A DNA stretch of 64,000 nt from Epithemia pelagica. Lineage: Eukaryota > Bacillariophyta > Bacillariophyceae > Surirellales > Surirellaceae. Below the pieces are notes generated by a model. That model ran no database searches and was not told the DNA's origin. It saw only the letters and a list, made by a program, of their open reading frames with translations. Below are positions 31,129 through 41,508 of this stretch, in pieces (position 1 is the stretch's first letter; each line of letters opens with the position of its first letter). The DNA is taken from positions 2,790,001-2,854,000 of the forward strand of contig OX337229.1 in the NCBI GenBank assembly GCA_946965045.2, written 5' to 3'. The translations under genes and the position numbers were made by a program.

Positions 31129-32730
31129 ATGGTGTCTGTCGCGCACAAGGCAAAGAGAAGACGACAAGGTCGGGCCCAGGATCGTATTAGCATTGCCATA
31201 AATTTTTTCCTCTGTATCACAGTCATGTCATGGCTAAACTTTTTCTTTGATTACGTTGATGAAGCCAAATCAGTACATGGTGAGACTGCCATAAAAGAAG
31301 CCGTGAAAGAATATCAGCAGCTCGAGTCTCCGGTACAAAATGACGTTGACATTGATCACACAGGGGAAAATGTCGAAAGGCTGAGAAAGGGCAGCTCGCA
31401 CGAAGCAAAAGAAATCCAGGCATCCCACATTCCCGACGGAAATAACAACAAACCAGATGAAATTCGCAACAGGATACAAGCCGAAGAAACGAGCGACATC
31501 GACACCGAATCCATCGCAAGTACGACAGAGGAAACTGGTGACTCGACAGTGACGTCCAAGACAAGAACAACAACAGCAGATATCATGGCGGAAAACCCGG
31601 GGATAGAAAGGAAATTTCAAAATGAAACGCACATCGAAAGTTACGAAGAGGAATTCGCACGACTTACTGTGGCCGATCCCACCCAAAGGACGGTTGCCTA
31701 TACACCCCTGAGCTTTTACTCGGGATATGTAAACGAACTGATGGTTTTCTCATCGTTTGTGGTACAAGCATACGACCGCAACTTCACGCAAATTCTACTC
31801 CGAGGATTCCGATGGAAAGACGTTTTTGCCACAAACAAAAAAATATTTCATGAGAAGTTGTTCGATGTGGTACATTGGAACAAAAACTATGCTGTTCCAA
31901 CACCGGAAAACAACTTTCGAGCAGCCCTCCCGCGACTCGTGGTGCACCATCCGTCCATGACCGACTACGACCCCCAAAAGGATTATTGGGCTGGAGACTA
32001 CCGAAACGCCACCCGTCCATACGGGTTTGGTGGCAGACAGAATATGTTGTTTTCTTGGTACAAAAATTACAGAAAGAAAAATCCGAATTCGCGTCACCCT
32101 TCTGATCTGGCGATTTTAAAAGGGGCCCTCCGACCCCATCCAGATCTCCAAAGTCTCATTAATCGAGCCAAGGAGTCCTTGCTGCCATCTTCGGGTAAAA
32201 CTTCTTCGTCTTCAGGCTACATGTGCTTGCACCCACGCGTCGAGCCTGATATGCAGAAGCATGGCGTCTGTCGGGATAAAAAGGTGGTGAGTTTGGAGAA
32301 AATCATAGACGATTTGTATGTTCTGTTTCCTTCCCCTCCAGTGGATCGAGTGTTGATTGTTCTTTTTCGAAAACTTTTAGAAGACGAAGATGCCTCACAA
32401 AACGAACTTGCAGGGAGGAACTTGGCCCTCCTGAATCGACTACGGAAAGAGGGAATGTGGAACGGAACTGTTCCCGTCTACGAGGCTGGGACCGGTTTCC
32501 TCCCCCGAGACTCGTACTATGGCACAAAAGCATCGAGCATAGCCGGGTCCATTTTGAACTACAATTTGGCTCTGGATGCTGATATATTTGTGGGGTCACC
32601 AGTATCCAGCTATGCCATGCAGGTTATGGCAACCAGATACAACCGCAACAACACACGCAATTTCCTCTACCTGCCCGATGGAATCAAACAGCTTCCTCAA
32701 GATGAGGAGCCTCCACGCTTTGTTTGTTAA
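31129..32730 (+). CDS. Type II membrane protein, possibly a glycosyltransferase
   Basis: This 533-residue protein starts at the ATG at 31129; upstream codons reach only a GTG. A basic N-terminus (Lys-Arg-Arg-Arg-Gln-Gly-Arg) precedes one hydrophobic segment at about residues 24-45, the signal-anchor layout of Golgi enzymes. An acidic, low-complexity stem spans about 45-190. The rest is globular, with Trp, Tyr and Cys residues. Near the C-terminus, Asp-Ala-Asp-Ile-Phe-Val-Gly-Ser-Pro-Val-Ser-Ser-Tyr-Ala resembles the donor-binding end of fucosyltransferase-type (GT-B) enzymes. The topology is visible; the enzyme class is inference and could be wrong. Confidence 0.6.
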   Translation: MVSVAHKAKRRRQGRAQDRISIAINFFLCITVMSWLNFFFDYVDEAKSVHGETAIKEAVKEYQQLESPVQNDVDIDHTGENVERLRKGSSHEAKEIQASHIPDGNNNKPDEIRNRIQAEETSDIDTESIASTTEETGDSTVTSKTRTTTADIMAENPGIERKFQNETHIESYEEEFARLTVADPTQRTVAYTPLSFYSGYVNELMVFSSFVVQAYDRNFTQILLRGFRWKDVFATNKKIFHEKLFDVVHWNKNYAVPTPENNFRAALPRLVVHHPSMTDYDPQKDYWAGDYRNATRPYGFGGRQNMLFSWYKNYRKKNPNSRHPSDLAILKGALRPHPDLQSLINRAKESLLPSSGKTSSSSGYMCLHPRVEPDMQKHGVCRDKKVVSLEKIIDDLYVLFPSPPVDRVLIVLFRKLLEDEDASQNELAGRNLALLNRLRKEGMWNGTVPVYEAGTGFLPRDSYYGTKASSIAGSILNYNLALDADIFVGSPVSSYAMQVMATRYNRNNTRNFLYLPDGIKQLPQDEEPPRFVC

Positions 32731-32938
32731 GAATCTGTATGCTTGATGATTGACAAATACCTTTGGCATCATCTGTTCTAGGAATACTCATAAGAGTAGG
32801 AGTAGGTGAGCTTTAAAGAACTAAAAAGGCTACTGCTGTTACCTGCTCAGACTTCTAAACCTTATCCCTTTCGTATTTCGTATACGCGGAACAGAAAACA
32901 GAAGAATCATCGCGAGAGAAACACAACGACCATTATCG

Positions 32939-34168
32939 ATGACAGAATTTGCCTTCTCTGGCGCTATCTGTGAAGAGATAACAACCGGTTGCTTGCCCCT
33001 CTGTGTCACAATGACGATAAGAGATGCCACCAACTACTGCTCCGCTTGCCAAGAGGTTTGCTTTCACCATCCAACGCACTGTACTGTGTGTGGAACCGCT
33101 CTTGAAGCAGCACCATTATCCGACAGAAATAATTCATCGATAAATGGGGAACGAGCGGGTAGCCGAAATGATCGCATTGATATATCCCCGATACCTCAAG
33201 AACTTCGGGATGAGACAAGGGCGGCAGACCGAGCGCTACGGGCTGTGCTTCAAAATATTCGTTCACAGATCCAACAAACAGGCCAAGATCAAGAGGATTT
33301 GCTTTCTCAACTCCAAAACATGAGGCAAGAATGGGAAGCAATTCCCGATGCATTATTGGACCCGCATCTTGGATCGTCGAACAGTAGTAGTCGTCCAACT
33401 TCAAAGGCTTACTTGGAAAAGATCCCACGGATAGTTCTTCGAGAGCACTCGTCTCTTCTCTACCAGGCATCACTGAAGATTGATGGTCTCCCTCAAATGG
33501 AAGGAATCTTGGGAGATTTTGATATGGATATCAAACCATCTACACAAACTGGCTGTTTGGTGATCGCTAACCCACGGACGGGTCTTGGTGGCCTGAGTTC
33601 TGAAACACAGAAACTAATGTCCGAGCAAGTCAATGGTGACGGAAAGACTACATTCCTTTGTTTTGAGCGTGGTGACGGTGTTACCTTCGTTCAGAAAGCA
33701 TTCTTTGCACAGGGATCAGGTGCGGCTGCTTGTATAATAGGAAACCACCTCTCCGAACCATGGCCGTACGTTATGAAGGATCCGAGAGGAGAAGTGTCCC
33801 AAAATGGTGGACTGAGAATTCCGACAGTGATGATAAAGAAATCGGATTTCGCGTGCATTTGCAACTTGGACAAACAAAAAGCGCATTCTACATGTCTTGA
33901 AATTTCTCAACCATCTCGAGATTGTGTTGTTTGCACGGAGTCCTTAACTTCGGGCTCGAAAGTGTTGCGTTTGCCCGCCTGTGGCCATTTGTTCCACGAA
34001 CACTGCGTTCTACAGTGGCTCAACAAACACAACACATGCCCATTTTGTCGACATGAGCTTCCAACTGATGACGAAGAGTACGAACAAGAAAGGAGGCGAG
34101 CCCAACGAACTCATGCCGGGAGTTCTAGAGGTACCAATACAGCGACGTACTCTGATTTCTATGGGTAG
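32939..34168 (+). CDS. RING-H2 E3 ubiquitin ligase with PA-like domain
   Basis: This is a 409-residue single exon. The N-terminus has a two-CxxC-type zinc ribbon (Tyr-Cys-Ser-Ala-Cys-Gln and Cys-Thr-Val-Cys-Gly), probably starting functionally at Met25. A middle region (about 175-310) resembles a protease-associated-like fold with a Gly-rich Ala-Ala-Ala-Cys-Ile-Ile-Gly-Asn core. The C-terminal RING-H2 finger is complete: Cys-Val-Val-Cys, then Cys-Gly-His-Leu-Phe-His-Glu-His-Cys, then Cys-Pro-Phe-Cys-Arg, followed by an acidic tail. There is no transmembrane segment, unlike many PA-RING ligases, so it is probably soluble. It would bind an E2 through the RING; the substrate is unknown. Confidence 0.85.
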   Translation: MTEFAFSGAICEEITTGCLPLCVTMTIRDATNYCSACQEVCFHHPTHCTVCGTALEAAPLSDRNNSSINGERAGSRNDRIDISPIPQELRDETRAADRALRAVLQNIRSQIQQTGQDQEDLLSQLQNMRQEWEAIPDALLDPHLGSSNSSSRPTSKAYLEKIPRIVLREHSSLLYQASLKIDGLPQMEGILGDFDMDIKPSTQTGCLVIANPRTGLGGLSSETQKLMSEQVNGDGKTTFLCFERGDGVTFVQKAFFAQGSGAAACIIGNHLSEPWPYVMKDPRGEVSQNGGLRIPTVMIKKSDFACICNLDKQKAHSTCLEISQPSRDCVVCTESLTSGSKVLRLPACGHLFHEHCVLQWLNKHNTCPFCRHELPTDDEEYEQERRRAQRTHAGSSRGTNTATYSDFYG

Positions 34169-35456
34169 TTATATTAAGATGTTACGCGTCTACCAAGAGG
34201 GTTTGATCTGGTATTGGAAAGGGCAAAGAAATCACAGTTTGATTGTGCTTTTGAGGGTCCCTTGTCATACAATCCATCATCTTTTTGTCTCGGCTGGAAA
34301 TCATTGTTGTGGATATCATGGATAATGAACTTGTCCGCTTGTTCACGACGCACGGTGTGGAACACTCCGAAATGGCCGTAGTTGGCATGTTTAGAAGAGA
34401 AGGATCAAACATCGGTGTGGATATTTGACCCTGATAGTACTATTGCTATGGTTTTCTCCGCATGCGTCCTTGGTAGCTGATGCGTCCATTTCCGGCCGTT
34501 TACCTTTGCCATGTGGAGCCAAACATAAGGGTGCGAACAGGAGAAAGGATTTCGTCCATTTTTTATTCGGTTCATAACATATCTGATGGCTCATCCAAAT
34601 CTAATGATTATTGGTAACCACGACGTTTCTTGCTTCAGGCTAGCGTCCTTTCGTCGGTCTTGAATCTTACCAGAAGCCACATAGTAACTCATGGACATGA
34701 ACAATCGACACAGCTTCGAAATTAAAAAATGAAGCAACACACGGAATATACTGTTTGTGAGATATTCGTAATATGGAACGAGGGACAAGGGACAAGTACA
34801 TATTCACAGTGTGTGAAAGACGCAATAATGATGACTCGGTTCGTTTTATGCGTTACTAGTACTCGTACTATGAAAAATGAAAAATGCGAAATGCGAAATA
34901 ATGCGACAATCAACATCAACGATCGAAGAACAGACTGACATAATATATTATTATTGCCCATAAATACTTCCCTCACCAGTTCTTATGCCTCCTAAAGGGC
35001 TAAATAAAATATTGCTCATTTTCTGGTTGGGTGTGGGGGAGTTGGCAGCAATCCACACCAATAGCCCCCCGGCTGAGACTGACGTGCGAGAATTTTGTAG
35101 AAACACACAACAGAAGACACTGCTGTTCAGACTTCTCATACTACTTCATTCTTTCGCTACTTGTTGAATGGTGAGTGGTGAGAGTTAGAAATCGAGTTTG
35201 TCTGTAAGTTCAAGTATGCTGAAAAGTGCAAAAATGTGAACGATGTTCGTAGCGGATTGCACAAAAGCGAACCAAAGAAACGCTGACCTTGTCACTGAAT
35301 GTCTTTCAAAAAGCATGTGCGAAATGCCATCGCGAAAAGAATCGCGAAGACACAAAAAGGGCTGATGGTCAATTTGCCTTGCGACCCACTGCCGATTCGC
35401 AACTGATAGTCTTGGAGTTACGTTTAGAGTCATTCTACGAAGCCCTCTTTGTCACC
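34169..35456. other. Intergenic, no supported gene
   Basis: Short scattered frames occur on both strands, none over 95 codons apart from the open leader of the globin gene. CTCGTA-type motifs occur near 34858. There is no RNA fold or repeat of note. Confidence 0.5.
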
Positions 35457-36111
35457 ATGGTGCAAGATATGAGCTATAACACGACGTCTATCGTCATTGA
35501 AAGTTGGGAGCAGCTTAAACGTATGAAGAACTATGAGCAGGTTGCAGGAGCGATTCTCTTTCAAAAGTAAGGCCTCAGTCATTTGACGCAAATCACCACA
35601 TTGATACAAACTCACTCACTGTTGATCGTTTCTTTTTCTTTGAGTTCAGACTGTTCGAAAAAAGTCGGGCTGCAAAGGTCCTCTTTGGATTTCCCGTTGA
35701 CATAGACCCGAACTCCCCAGAACTGCTTCAAAGTAAGCGCTTTATCATGCACAGCTCGTACATGATACAAATGCTTGACACCGCACTGAATATGTTGGGT
35801 CCTGACATTGAACTACTGACGTAAGTTTAGAGCTCGAATTAAGCTCGAGAGACAGACAGTGGCTTCGTTTGTTGTTCTGATTCGTTTACTTTTGCTTTGA
35901 ACTTTGCAGAGAAATTATGGCCGAACTTGGTTTGAAACACGTTCGCTATGGCGTGAAACCAGACATGTTTGCTCTCATGGGAGAGTCCCTCATTTTCACT
36001 CTGAAGAAATCGTTGAAAGGCGATTTCACGGACGAATGTGAAATGGCTTGGAAAGAAGTTTACAACTCTCTCTCCAAAGACATGATCAAGGCTCAGCAGC
36101 TTAGGAACTAA
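35457..36111 (+). CDS. Globin
   Basis: Three exons: 35457-35566, 35650-35820 and 35910-36111, with introns of 83 and 89 nt, both at phase 2. The product is 160 residues. The start ATG has a CACCATGG context; the frame is open upstream without support. Helix A/B carries Glu-Ser-Trp-Glu and Phe-Gln-Lys-Leu-Phe-Glu. Phe51 in Leu-Phe-Gly-Phe-Pro fits the CD1 phenylalanine, His71 in Ile-Met-His-Ser-Ser is the probable distal E7, and His104 in Leu-Lys-His-Val-Arg-Tyr-Gly-Val-Lys-Pro is the proximal F8 haem ligand with the typical Tyr-Gly-Val FG corner. Trp144 in the Ala-Trp-Lys-Glu-Val segment suits helix H. It is a soluble single-domain haem protein. Whether it senses O2, scavenges NO or stores O2 cannot be read from sequence. 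Confidence 0.88.
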
Positions 36112-37059
36112 ACCGAAAAGGGTGAAATTTGATACGTTGGCGGGTGCTGAAGATCCAACCGGGCTCTGCCATTTGGACATAGGAGACTTAGGGTTTTGTC
36201 CTCTTGTGTTTGGTTGGAATAGGAGCGAGGTAAAGAAAACCCTGCGATTAAAGACAAAGTCGGTAAAGACTAAAGAACTTTCATGCTTTCATGGCTCCTT
36301 TGCCTACTACGGACATCCCGCATCCCGCTTTGTAGCAGTGGAATACGATCCATACGGTGACTGATGAGCGACCTCTCATGCGACCATTTGGAGATCAAAA
36401 ATTTTTTGTTCGTGAACAGCCTCTTGAGGCCAATCCTTTAGCTCGCAAAACCAAATCAAAATTTCGTGCACGTCAGCATTTTGCGTCACGTTGACGTCAT
36501 ATATCCGGGTAAAAGAGCATTTCCGGATTTGTTCCAACCAATCCAGAACTCTGGATTTGTTCGAACAAATCCAGGAAATTCATTAGGGATAGTGTTTTAC
36601 TATGCTAGTGTAGAGGCTGCCTACAGTTTCGAATATGTCAGGCGGGCGTTCGACATGGTGGGCGGGCGTGACACATGATGGACGGGCGTTCGACTTCAAC
36701 GGTATCCTTGCGCTTCCTTAGTACCCAAAAGTTTTAGTATTCAATTTTTCTAAGTGAAGGGTGGGGGAGGATGGGGGACAGGATTCTAAAAGGCGCGGTC
36801 TTTTGGATTTGTTTTGCGAATGCGTAAGGACGGCGTTAGGCACAATTTCCAAAACCAAATCCGGCCCGGCCCCGCACGGATTGGTTTTGTTGAGCTAAAG
36901 GATTGGCCTGACGGGAGACACGAACGAATACCGAACCCGGCTGATCCCGACCAGGCACAAAACAGAAGGAACAAACACCAACGATTGACTCCTTTGTGTG
37001 AGTGTCGATTTGCAACGGTTCCGTCTTGTTCGCTTTGGCAAAGTCGTGAAAGTTTAGTT
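36112..37059. other. Intergenic with a perfect palindrome and short repeats
   Basis: This contains a 24-bp perfect palindrome at 36551-36574 and a related imperfect copy just upstream. A patch of GGGCGGGCG/TTCGAC words repeats at 36640-36695. No gene is supported; open frames here lack domains. Confidence 0.5.
36551..36574. repeat. Perfect 24-bp palindrome
   Basis: The half-site CTGGATTTGTTC is followed directly by its exact reverse complement. A related sequence, CCGGATTTGTTCCAACC, lies about 30 bases upstream. It could be a dimeric regulator site or a fold-back remnant. Confidence 0.9.
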
Positions 37060-37641
37060 ATGTCCAAGCGTCTGCTGAAGGTAAGGGCTGTTCGTGTGTG
37101 GAAAGAAACGAGCCGCGTTGAAGCCATCTTGACGTTTGGAGGTCGCGTTTGCATTCAGCTTCACGCGTGTTGGTCTTACAGAGTCTTTTATCTTCACATG
37201 ATTCTCTGATGAATAAAGGAACGAGCCAAGCTTGAAAAAGAGCCACTGGCTTTTGTGCATGAGATTGATGTTATTGAAGAAGATATCTTTCGATGGAATG
37301 CGACGATCAATGGACCAGAGGGGTCGCCCTATGCCGGGGGTAAATTTGTTTTGAGACTCGAGTTTCCTGCCCAGTATCCTTTTAAGCCACCAAAGCTTGT
37401 TTTCGAAACAAAGGTTTATCACCCTTCAGTGATGTTGGAAACTGGTGAAGTCTGCGGTGCCGTTCTCGGAAACTGGGGGCCAACTCTCAATGCGGAACAC
37501 TGTTTATTGACAATCTTCTCTCTACTACAGGATCCTCAACCAGACCACCCTTTGGAAGACGAAATTGCGCAACAACTCGCGAAGAAACCAAAGGAGTTCG
37601 AAAAGACTGCAAAAAAGTATACCAAAGAGCATGCCAAGTAA
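37060..37641 (+). CDS. Ubiquitin-conjugating enzyme (E2), UBC fold
   Basis: Two exons: 37060-37080 (only 21 nt, Met-Ser-Lys-Arg-Leu-Leu-Lys) and 37219-37641, giving 147 residues, the size of a minimal UBC domain. Pro57, Tyr60-Pro61-Phe62, Pro64-Pro65 and Lys66 match the conserved Pro-rich loop. Cys86 in Thr-Gly-Glu-Val-Cys-Gly is the expected active-site cysteine, followed by Gly-Asn-Trp-Gly-Pro-Thr-Leu. The C-terminal helices end in a Lys-rich tail. The usual His-Pro-Asn motif upstream of the cysteine reads His-Pro-Ser (75-77), which changes the Asn that stabilises the oxyanion. It accepts ubiquitin or a ubiquitin-like modifier from E1; which one is unclear. Confidence 0.85.
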
Positions 37642-38004
37642 ATGAAACGGTTCAAGCAAGTCATCAGTCGAAGCTCCACCGGATTTGTATACTCCCGTCA
37701 GCTCATATACGCTGGACACAACTAAATCAAACAAGAAAAGACCTTTTTTTGAAAGAATATAGAGCTTCCATCATATAGTCTAAGACACGGGATCTCCTGA
37801 ATCTTCGTTGTACAAACCTCCGTCGTCGTAAATCGCACGAGTTCTATATACGTTGACGTATAATCAATATCCCACCACCCCGAAGCCCCATCCGAGGGGA
37901 GTTTCGTTTTAGCAGTAGGAGTGGGAGGACTTAAGAGCTACTATCCTCATACGAGCCCATGGCAAAGTCCAAAATTCTCAAGTCTCGAAAGCACACTCGC
38001 ATGT
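37642..38004. other. Intergenic between convergent genes
   Basis: This short 3' flank lies between the E2 gene (+) and the NFU-like gene (-). I see nothing else in it. Confidence 0.5.
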
Positions 38005-38886
38005 CTACCAAACTTCATTGGCTTCATCGGTTAGCTGCCAAGGGTCCTCCACTGTCACATCCACAATCTCTGGTATCCGTTGCTGAAGGTAGTTTGCAAC
38101 ACGATCCAGAACTGTGGTACGTTGATGCCAGAATCGACCTTTCAACCGAATCACTACGGATGGACCATCCAACTCCACATAATCTACGCCGCCCGTAATC
38201 CCCACCCCGCGATTCTCTGCAGAGTATCCAAAAAGAGTTCTGAACCGTTAAATAAAGAAAAGATATTGTCGTGTCCATGCAAGCAGGTGTTTGTTGCGAA
38301 CAACAACCATGAATTGAGCAAATCGGTCGTACAGAGTATTGAAGAACAACATCTTTTGTTTGAGCTTACCCCAACTCTCCGCGACAAGCACTGAGAACAC
38401 CCAGCACCGTTTCTTCGCTGAGTTCCAATTGAGAACCTTAACAATGTCGTTCAGTTCAGGCGAGAGTTAGTATCAAATCTTAGACAGACGTTCCAGCCAA
38501 ATGCATCATCTCGAAACACAAGTAAACCTACCAGCGGGAACTTGAATGGGAGGGGCTGGTCGATCCACTGACGGTGGCTCCAAAGAGGCTCCGACTTGTG
38601 CTTTGACTTCTTGAGAATCATCTTCTATAGCGTAGTCATTTCTATCCACACGGCGACCCAAAACCACATCATCGTCATCTTCGTCCAAGTCCAAAGCTTG
38701 GAAGTCCGACCAACCGCTCAAGCGGAGGATTGTCGGAATGGACACTTGATTCTCCTGCCGTCGTTGACTGAACAGTACTGGATTGCTGCTGTAACCTGGC
38801 GTCCAAGCAAGACTCAAGGACGTAGTACCCGCAAATAGAACGAACAACAGTCGGATCTTCGTCATCGTACACAAAAGATTGCTCAT
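38005..38886 (-). CDS. Plastid-targeted NFU-like domain protein lacking the Fe-S cysteines
   Basis: Three exons: 38886-38532, 38436-38370 and 38239-38005, giving 218 residues. A TACTAAC branch-point-like sequence precedes exon 2. The N-terminus (Leu-Leu-Phe-Val-Leu-Phe-Ala-Gly, then Ser-Leu-Ala-Trp-Thr-Pro) is a signal peptide with an Ala-aromatic cleavage junction, the diatom bipartite plastid presequence. After an acidic linker comes a domain with Glu-Leu-Ser-Glu-Glu-Thr-Val-Leu, Val-Glu-Leu-Asp-Gly-Pro, Val-Val-Ile-Arg-Leu-Lys-Gly and Ile-Pro-Glu-Ile-Val-Asp-Val, the strand/helix pattern of the NifU C-terminal (NFU) domain. The Cys-x-x-Cys expected after Lys-Gly is replaced by Arg-Phe-Trp-His-Gln-Arg, so cluster binding looks lost. 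The homology is my inference; the exon model is strong. Confidence 0.75.
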
Positions 38887-38901
38887 TGCTCTGGTTGTAT
38901 C

Positions 38902-41508
38902 ATGGTGATGGTGGTGATGGGATTGTGTGTGACGTATGACGTCACCCCGATTAAAGATCCAAAAACAAAAACCCTAACCTTACTCATACCAAGAAAATGT
39001 ATGAAGGAAACAACCGCAATGGCGGTTAAACAATACATTGACAAGACTCATGATCTGGAAAACGATCTGGAAAACAACACAACAGAAAACAACACAACCG
39101 AAAACAACCAGCCAACAACATCTCCAAGCCGGGCTCTCGTCATGCTAGACCTGGCAAACATGTTCAACAATGTCAGCCGAACCGAAGCAAGAAAGATTTT
39201 GTTAGAGAACGAAGCGACAACACAATTGGTCCCACTTTTCGACCTACTAACCAAACATACCTGTAACCAATGGTACTTTGATGACAACAAAGCGGCCAAC
39301 TACCTCACACAAACTGAAGGGTTTCCACAAGGCTGCCCACTCAGCCCTCTCTTCTCATGCCTGGTATTACTAGCGCTGACGAACAAACTCAACAACGAAC
39401 AAGCAAAAAGAGCACAACTCAGACTGCGCAACAACGACCCCAACGACGACGGAATGGGCGGCATCGGCCACACCGCATCCATCATGGATGATACATCGGT
39501 ATGCCTGCCACACTGTGACTTACCATGGTTTCTTCAACGCTTCGAAGAGCTTGGCAATCCCCTTGGAATTGTTTTAAACAAATCAAAAACGACCATCCTC
39601 ACCTCCACCAACGGACACTCCCCGTCCAACCTGAACGACAACCAAACACACTGCCTCAATCAAGCACTATCGTTTCTGTCGCCCGATGACCCCTCAAGAG
39701 CAGAAATAACAAGCGGTGTGAGATTCCTCGGTCAACCAATCGGATCCACTGCCTTTGCACAACAGTACATCAACAACAAATTACAAGGCATGCAACACAA
39801 AATGAACTGCATTCTCCAACTCGACGACCTCCAAACACAGCACAATCTCTGTAAATTTACGCTGGTCTCCGCAATCCTGCACCTGCTACCGACCGATGTC
39901 AACCTAGCATACAAGCAGACCAACCCAAGAACGACCCTCTGGTCCAGTCCAACAACAACACAGACAGAACAACTGATCACAAAGTTCCTGGCAAAACTCA
40001 CCTCCCTACCGGAAAATGAAATCTCCAAGTCCTCAGCACTCATCGCCACGATCCCTCAACGACTAGGGGGACTCGGATACCAACAGGCAGCGGTGGCGGC
40101 TTATCCTCGTCTGCTGACACAAACAGCCCGGGCGATAGCTCTGGCAACATCAACCGACACTCCAATCCCACTCGTTCACCAACGAGAACTGTCGAACTGG
40201 AAAGACAGTACCAACGAATATATGACAACCTTCCGTAAGACTCTGTCACTTTTCGCAAACGAATACGCAGAAGAGAGCTTATACGTACCAACGAGGTATG
40301 ATCACACAACACACAATCGCCTTTTGAACCACACTGTGCAAGAACACACAATCCCAAAACTATTCACAGAGACCGACCCAAAGCAGCGAATCTTTTTGCC
40401 CGGCTTACTTTCGCCCCTAACGAGTATGGCTCTCTCTCTTCCACTAACCGCAACCAAATTCCGTTTTCCAAACAGTGTCTTCCGAACCGCCATCAAACGG
40501 AAATTAAGATTGCCTTTGTTCGTCCGAGACCCCACACAATCCTGGCCCCAACGATGTCGCTGCTCAGCCACAAAAGAGATCGACCCAATGGGTGACCATC
40601 TGTACTCCTGCACCTCTGCTTCCAAAACACCTCTTTCAAATGCCATCAGAGACACACTCTACGACATTCTCCGCCAAATCGCTCCAGCCGCCGAAGCCGT
40701 CGACACTCCCCATGATGTCCACATCGAACCCCCAGGTTTGACACCACAACACCAAAGAAACATTAGACCAGCAGACGTCGGTATGCTCCTGTCCAAGCCG
40801 CACAAAAACTCACCGTTTCAATACGTCGCGATTGACATTACTATCCCACCTCCCCAGCAACCCCAAACCATTCTTGACCCGTCCGACCACAACACACTCG
40901 CCACTTTGGCATCTAGGACGCATCAAGAAGCGGCAAGGGCCAAGTTTTGCCGAGACCCCGAGACATCAAAACACCTTCTCCACAATGGCATATACCTTCT
41001 ACCTTTTACGGTAGACCATCTTGGAGCGCTTGGTTCATTCGCCGACCGTCTCCTTTTTCCTTCAATTTCTCAACCACATTTGTTCTCAACGACACAACCA
41101 CCACCTTGGACCAACGCCTTCTTCGGCAAAGACGAAAAACGAAGCAAAGCACATCCTGCGGCATACAGACTCTTTCAAGAAGCGTCAGACGCACCAAGCA
41201 ACCTCTTTACCGCCGCCAACAGCAAAACAAAAAAATTCTCTTACCCAGCAGCCCATATCTACTCGATCGGGCACTATGCAAAAGCCTCCCTTGGCCATGC
41301 AATCGTTTCGGCACTGGCAACTCATGCCAATACCAACATCGCCGCAATACGACAACACCAAACAACACGAAAAACGAGAACCACTCAGTTGCAAAATCTG
41401 GCTACACCATGTTTTACTCCGGTCACTCCCATCTACTCCCCCGCACCTCTGGCACAGTTCCTCAGTGTCACGGACGAAACACCCCTCCTTTGCGTACCCA
41501 CCGCTTAG
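38902..41508 (+). CDS. LINE reverse transcriptase with restriction-like endonuclease, N-terminally truncated
   Basis: This is an 868-codon open frame. RT motif A is Met-Leu-Asp-Leu-Ala-Asn-Met-Phe-Asn near residue 78, motif B is Gly-Phe-Pro-Gln-Gly-Cys-Pro-Leu-Ser-Pro, and motif C is Ile-Met-Asp-Asp-Thr (Met-Asp-Asp instead of Tyr-Ala-Asp-Asp). A zinc motif (Cys-Arg-Cys-x11-His-x4-Cys) and an Arg-Pro-Ala-Asp ... Ala-Ile-Asp-Ile-Thr segment form the C-terminal CCHC plus PD-(D/E)XK endonuclease of R2-like elements. RT motifs upstream of A are missing, and the first 15-20 codons read into the flanking promoter, so the true element frame began further 5'. Base use is strikingly A+C-rich on this strand, unlike the neighbouring genes. 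Confidence 0.85.
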   Translation: MVMVVMGLCVTYDVTPIKDPKTKTLTLLIPRKCMKETTAMAVKQYIDKTHDLENDLENNTTENNTTENNQPTTSPSRALVMLDLANMFNNVSRTEARKILLENEATTQLVPLFDLLTKHTCNQWYFDDNKAANYLTQTEGFPQGCPLSPLFSCLVLLALTNKLNNEQAKRAQLRLRNNDPNDDGMGGIGHTASIMDDTSVCLPHCDLPWFLQRFEELGNPLGIVLNKSKTTILTSTNGHSPSNLNDNQTHCLNQALSFLSPDDPSRAEITSGVRFLGQPIGSTAFAQQYINNKLQGMQHKMNCILQLDDLQTQHNLCKFTLVSAILHLLPTDVNLAYKQTNPRTTLWSSPTTTQTEQLITKFLAKLTSLPENEISKSSALIATIPQRLGGLGYQQAAVAAYPRLLTQTARAIALATSTDTPIPLVHQRELSNWKDSTNEYMTTFRKTLSLFANEYAEESLYVPTRYDHTTHNRLLNHTVQEHTIPKLFTETDPKQRIFLPGLLSPLTSMALSLPLTATKFRFPNSVFRTAIKRKLRLPLFVRDPTQSWPQRCRCSATKEIDPMGDHLYSCTSASKTPLSNAIRDTLYDILRQIAPAAEAVDTPHDVHIEPPGLTPQHQRNIRPADVGMLLSKPHKNSPFQYVAIDITIPPPQQPQTILDPSDHNTLATLASRTHQEAARAKFCRDPETSKHLLHNGIYLLPFTVDHLGALGSFADRLLFPSISQPHLFSTTQPPPWTNAFFGKDEKRSKAHPAAYRLFQEASDAPSNLFTAANSKTKKFSYPAAHIYSIGHYAKASLGHAIVSALATHANTNIAAIRQHQTTRKTRTTQLQNLATPCFTPVTPIYSPAPLAQFLSVTDETPLLCVPTA

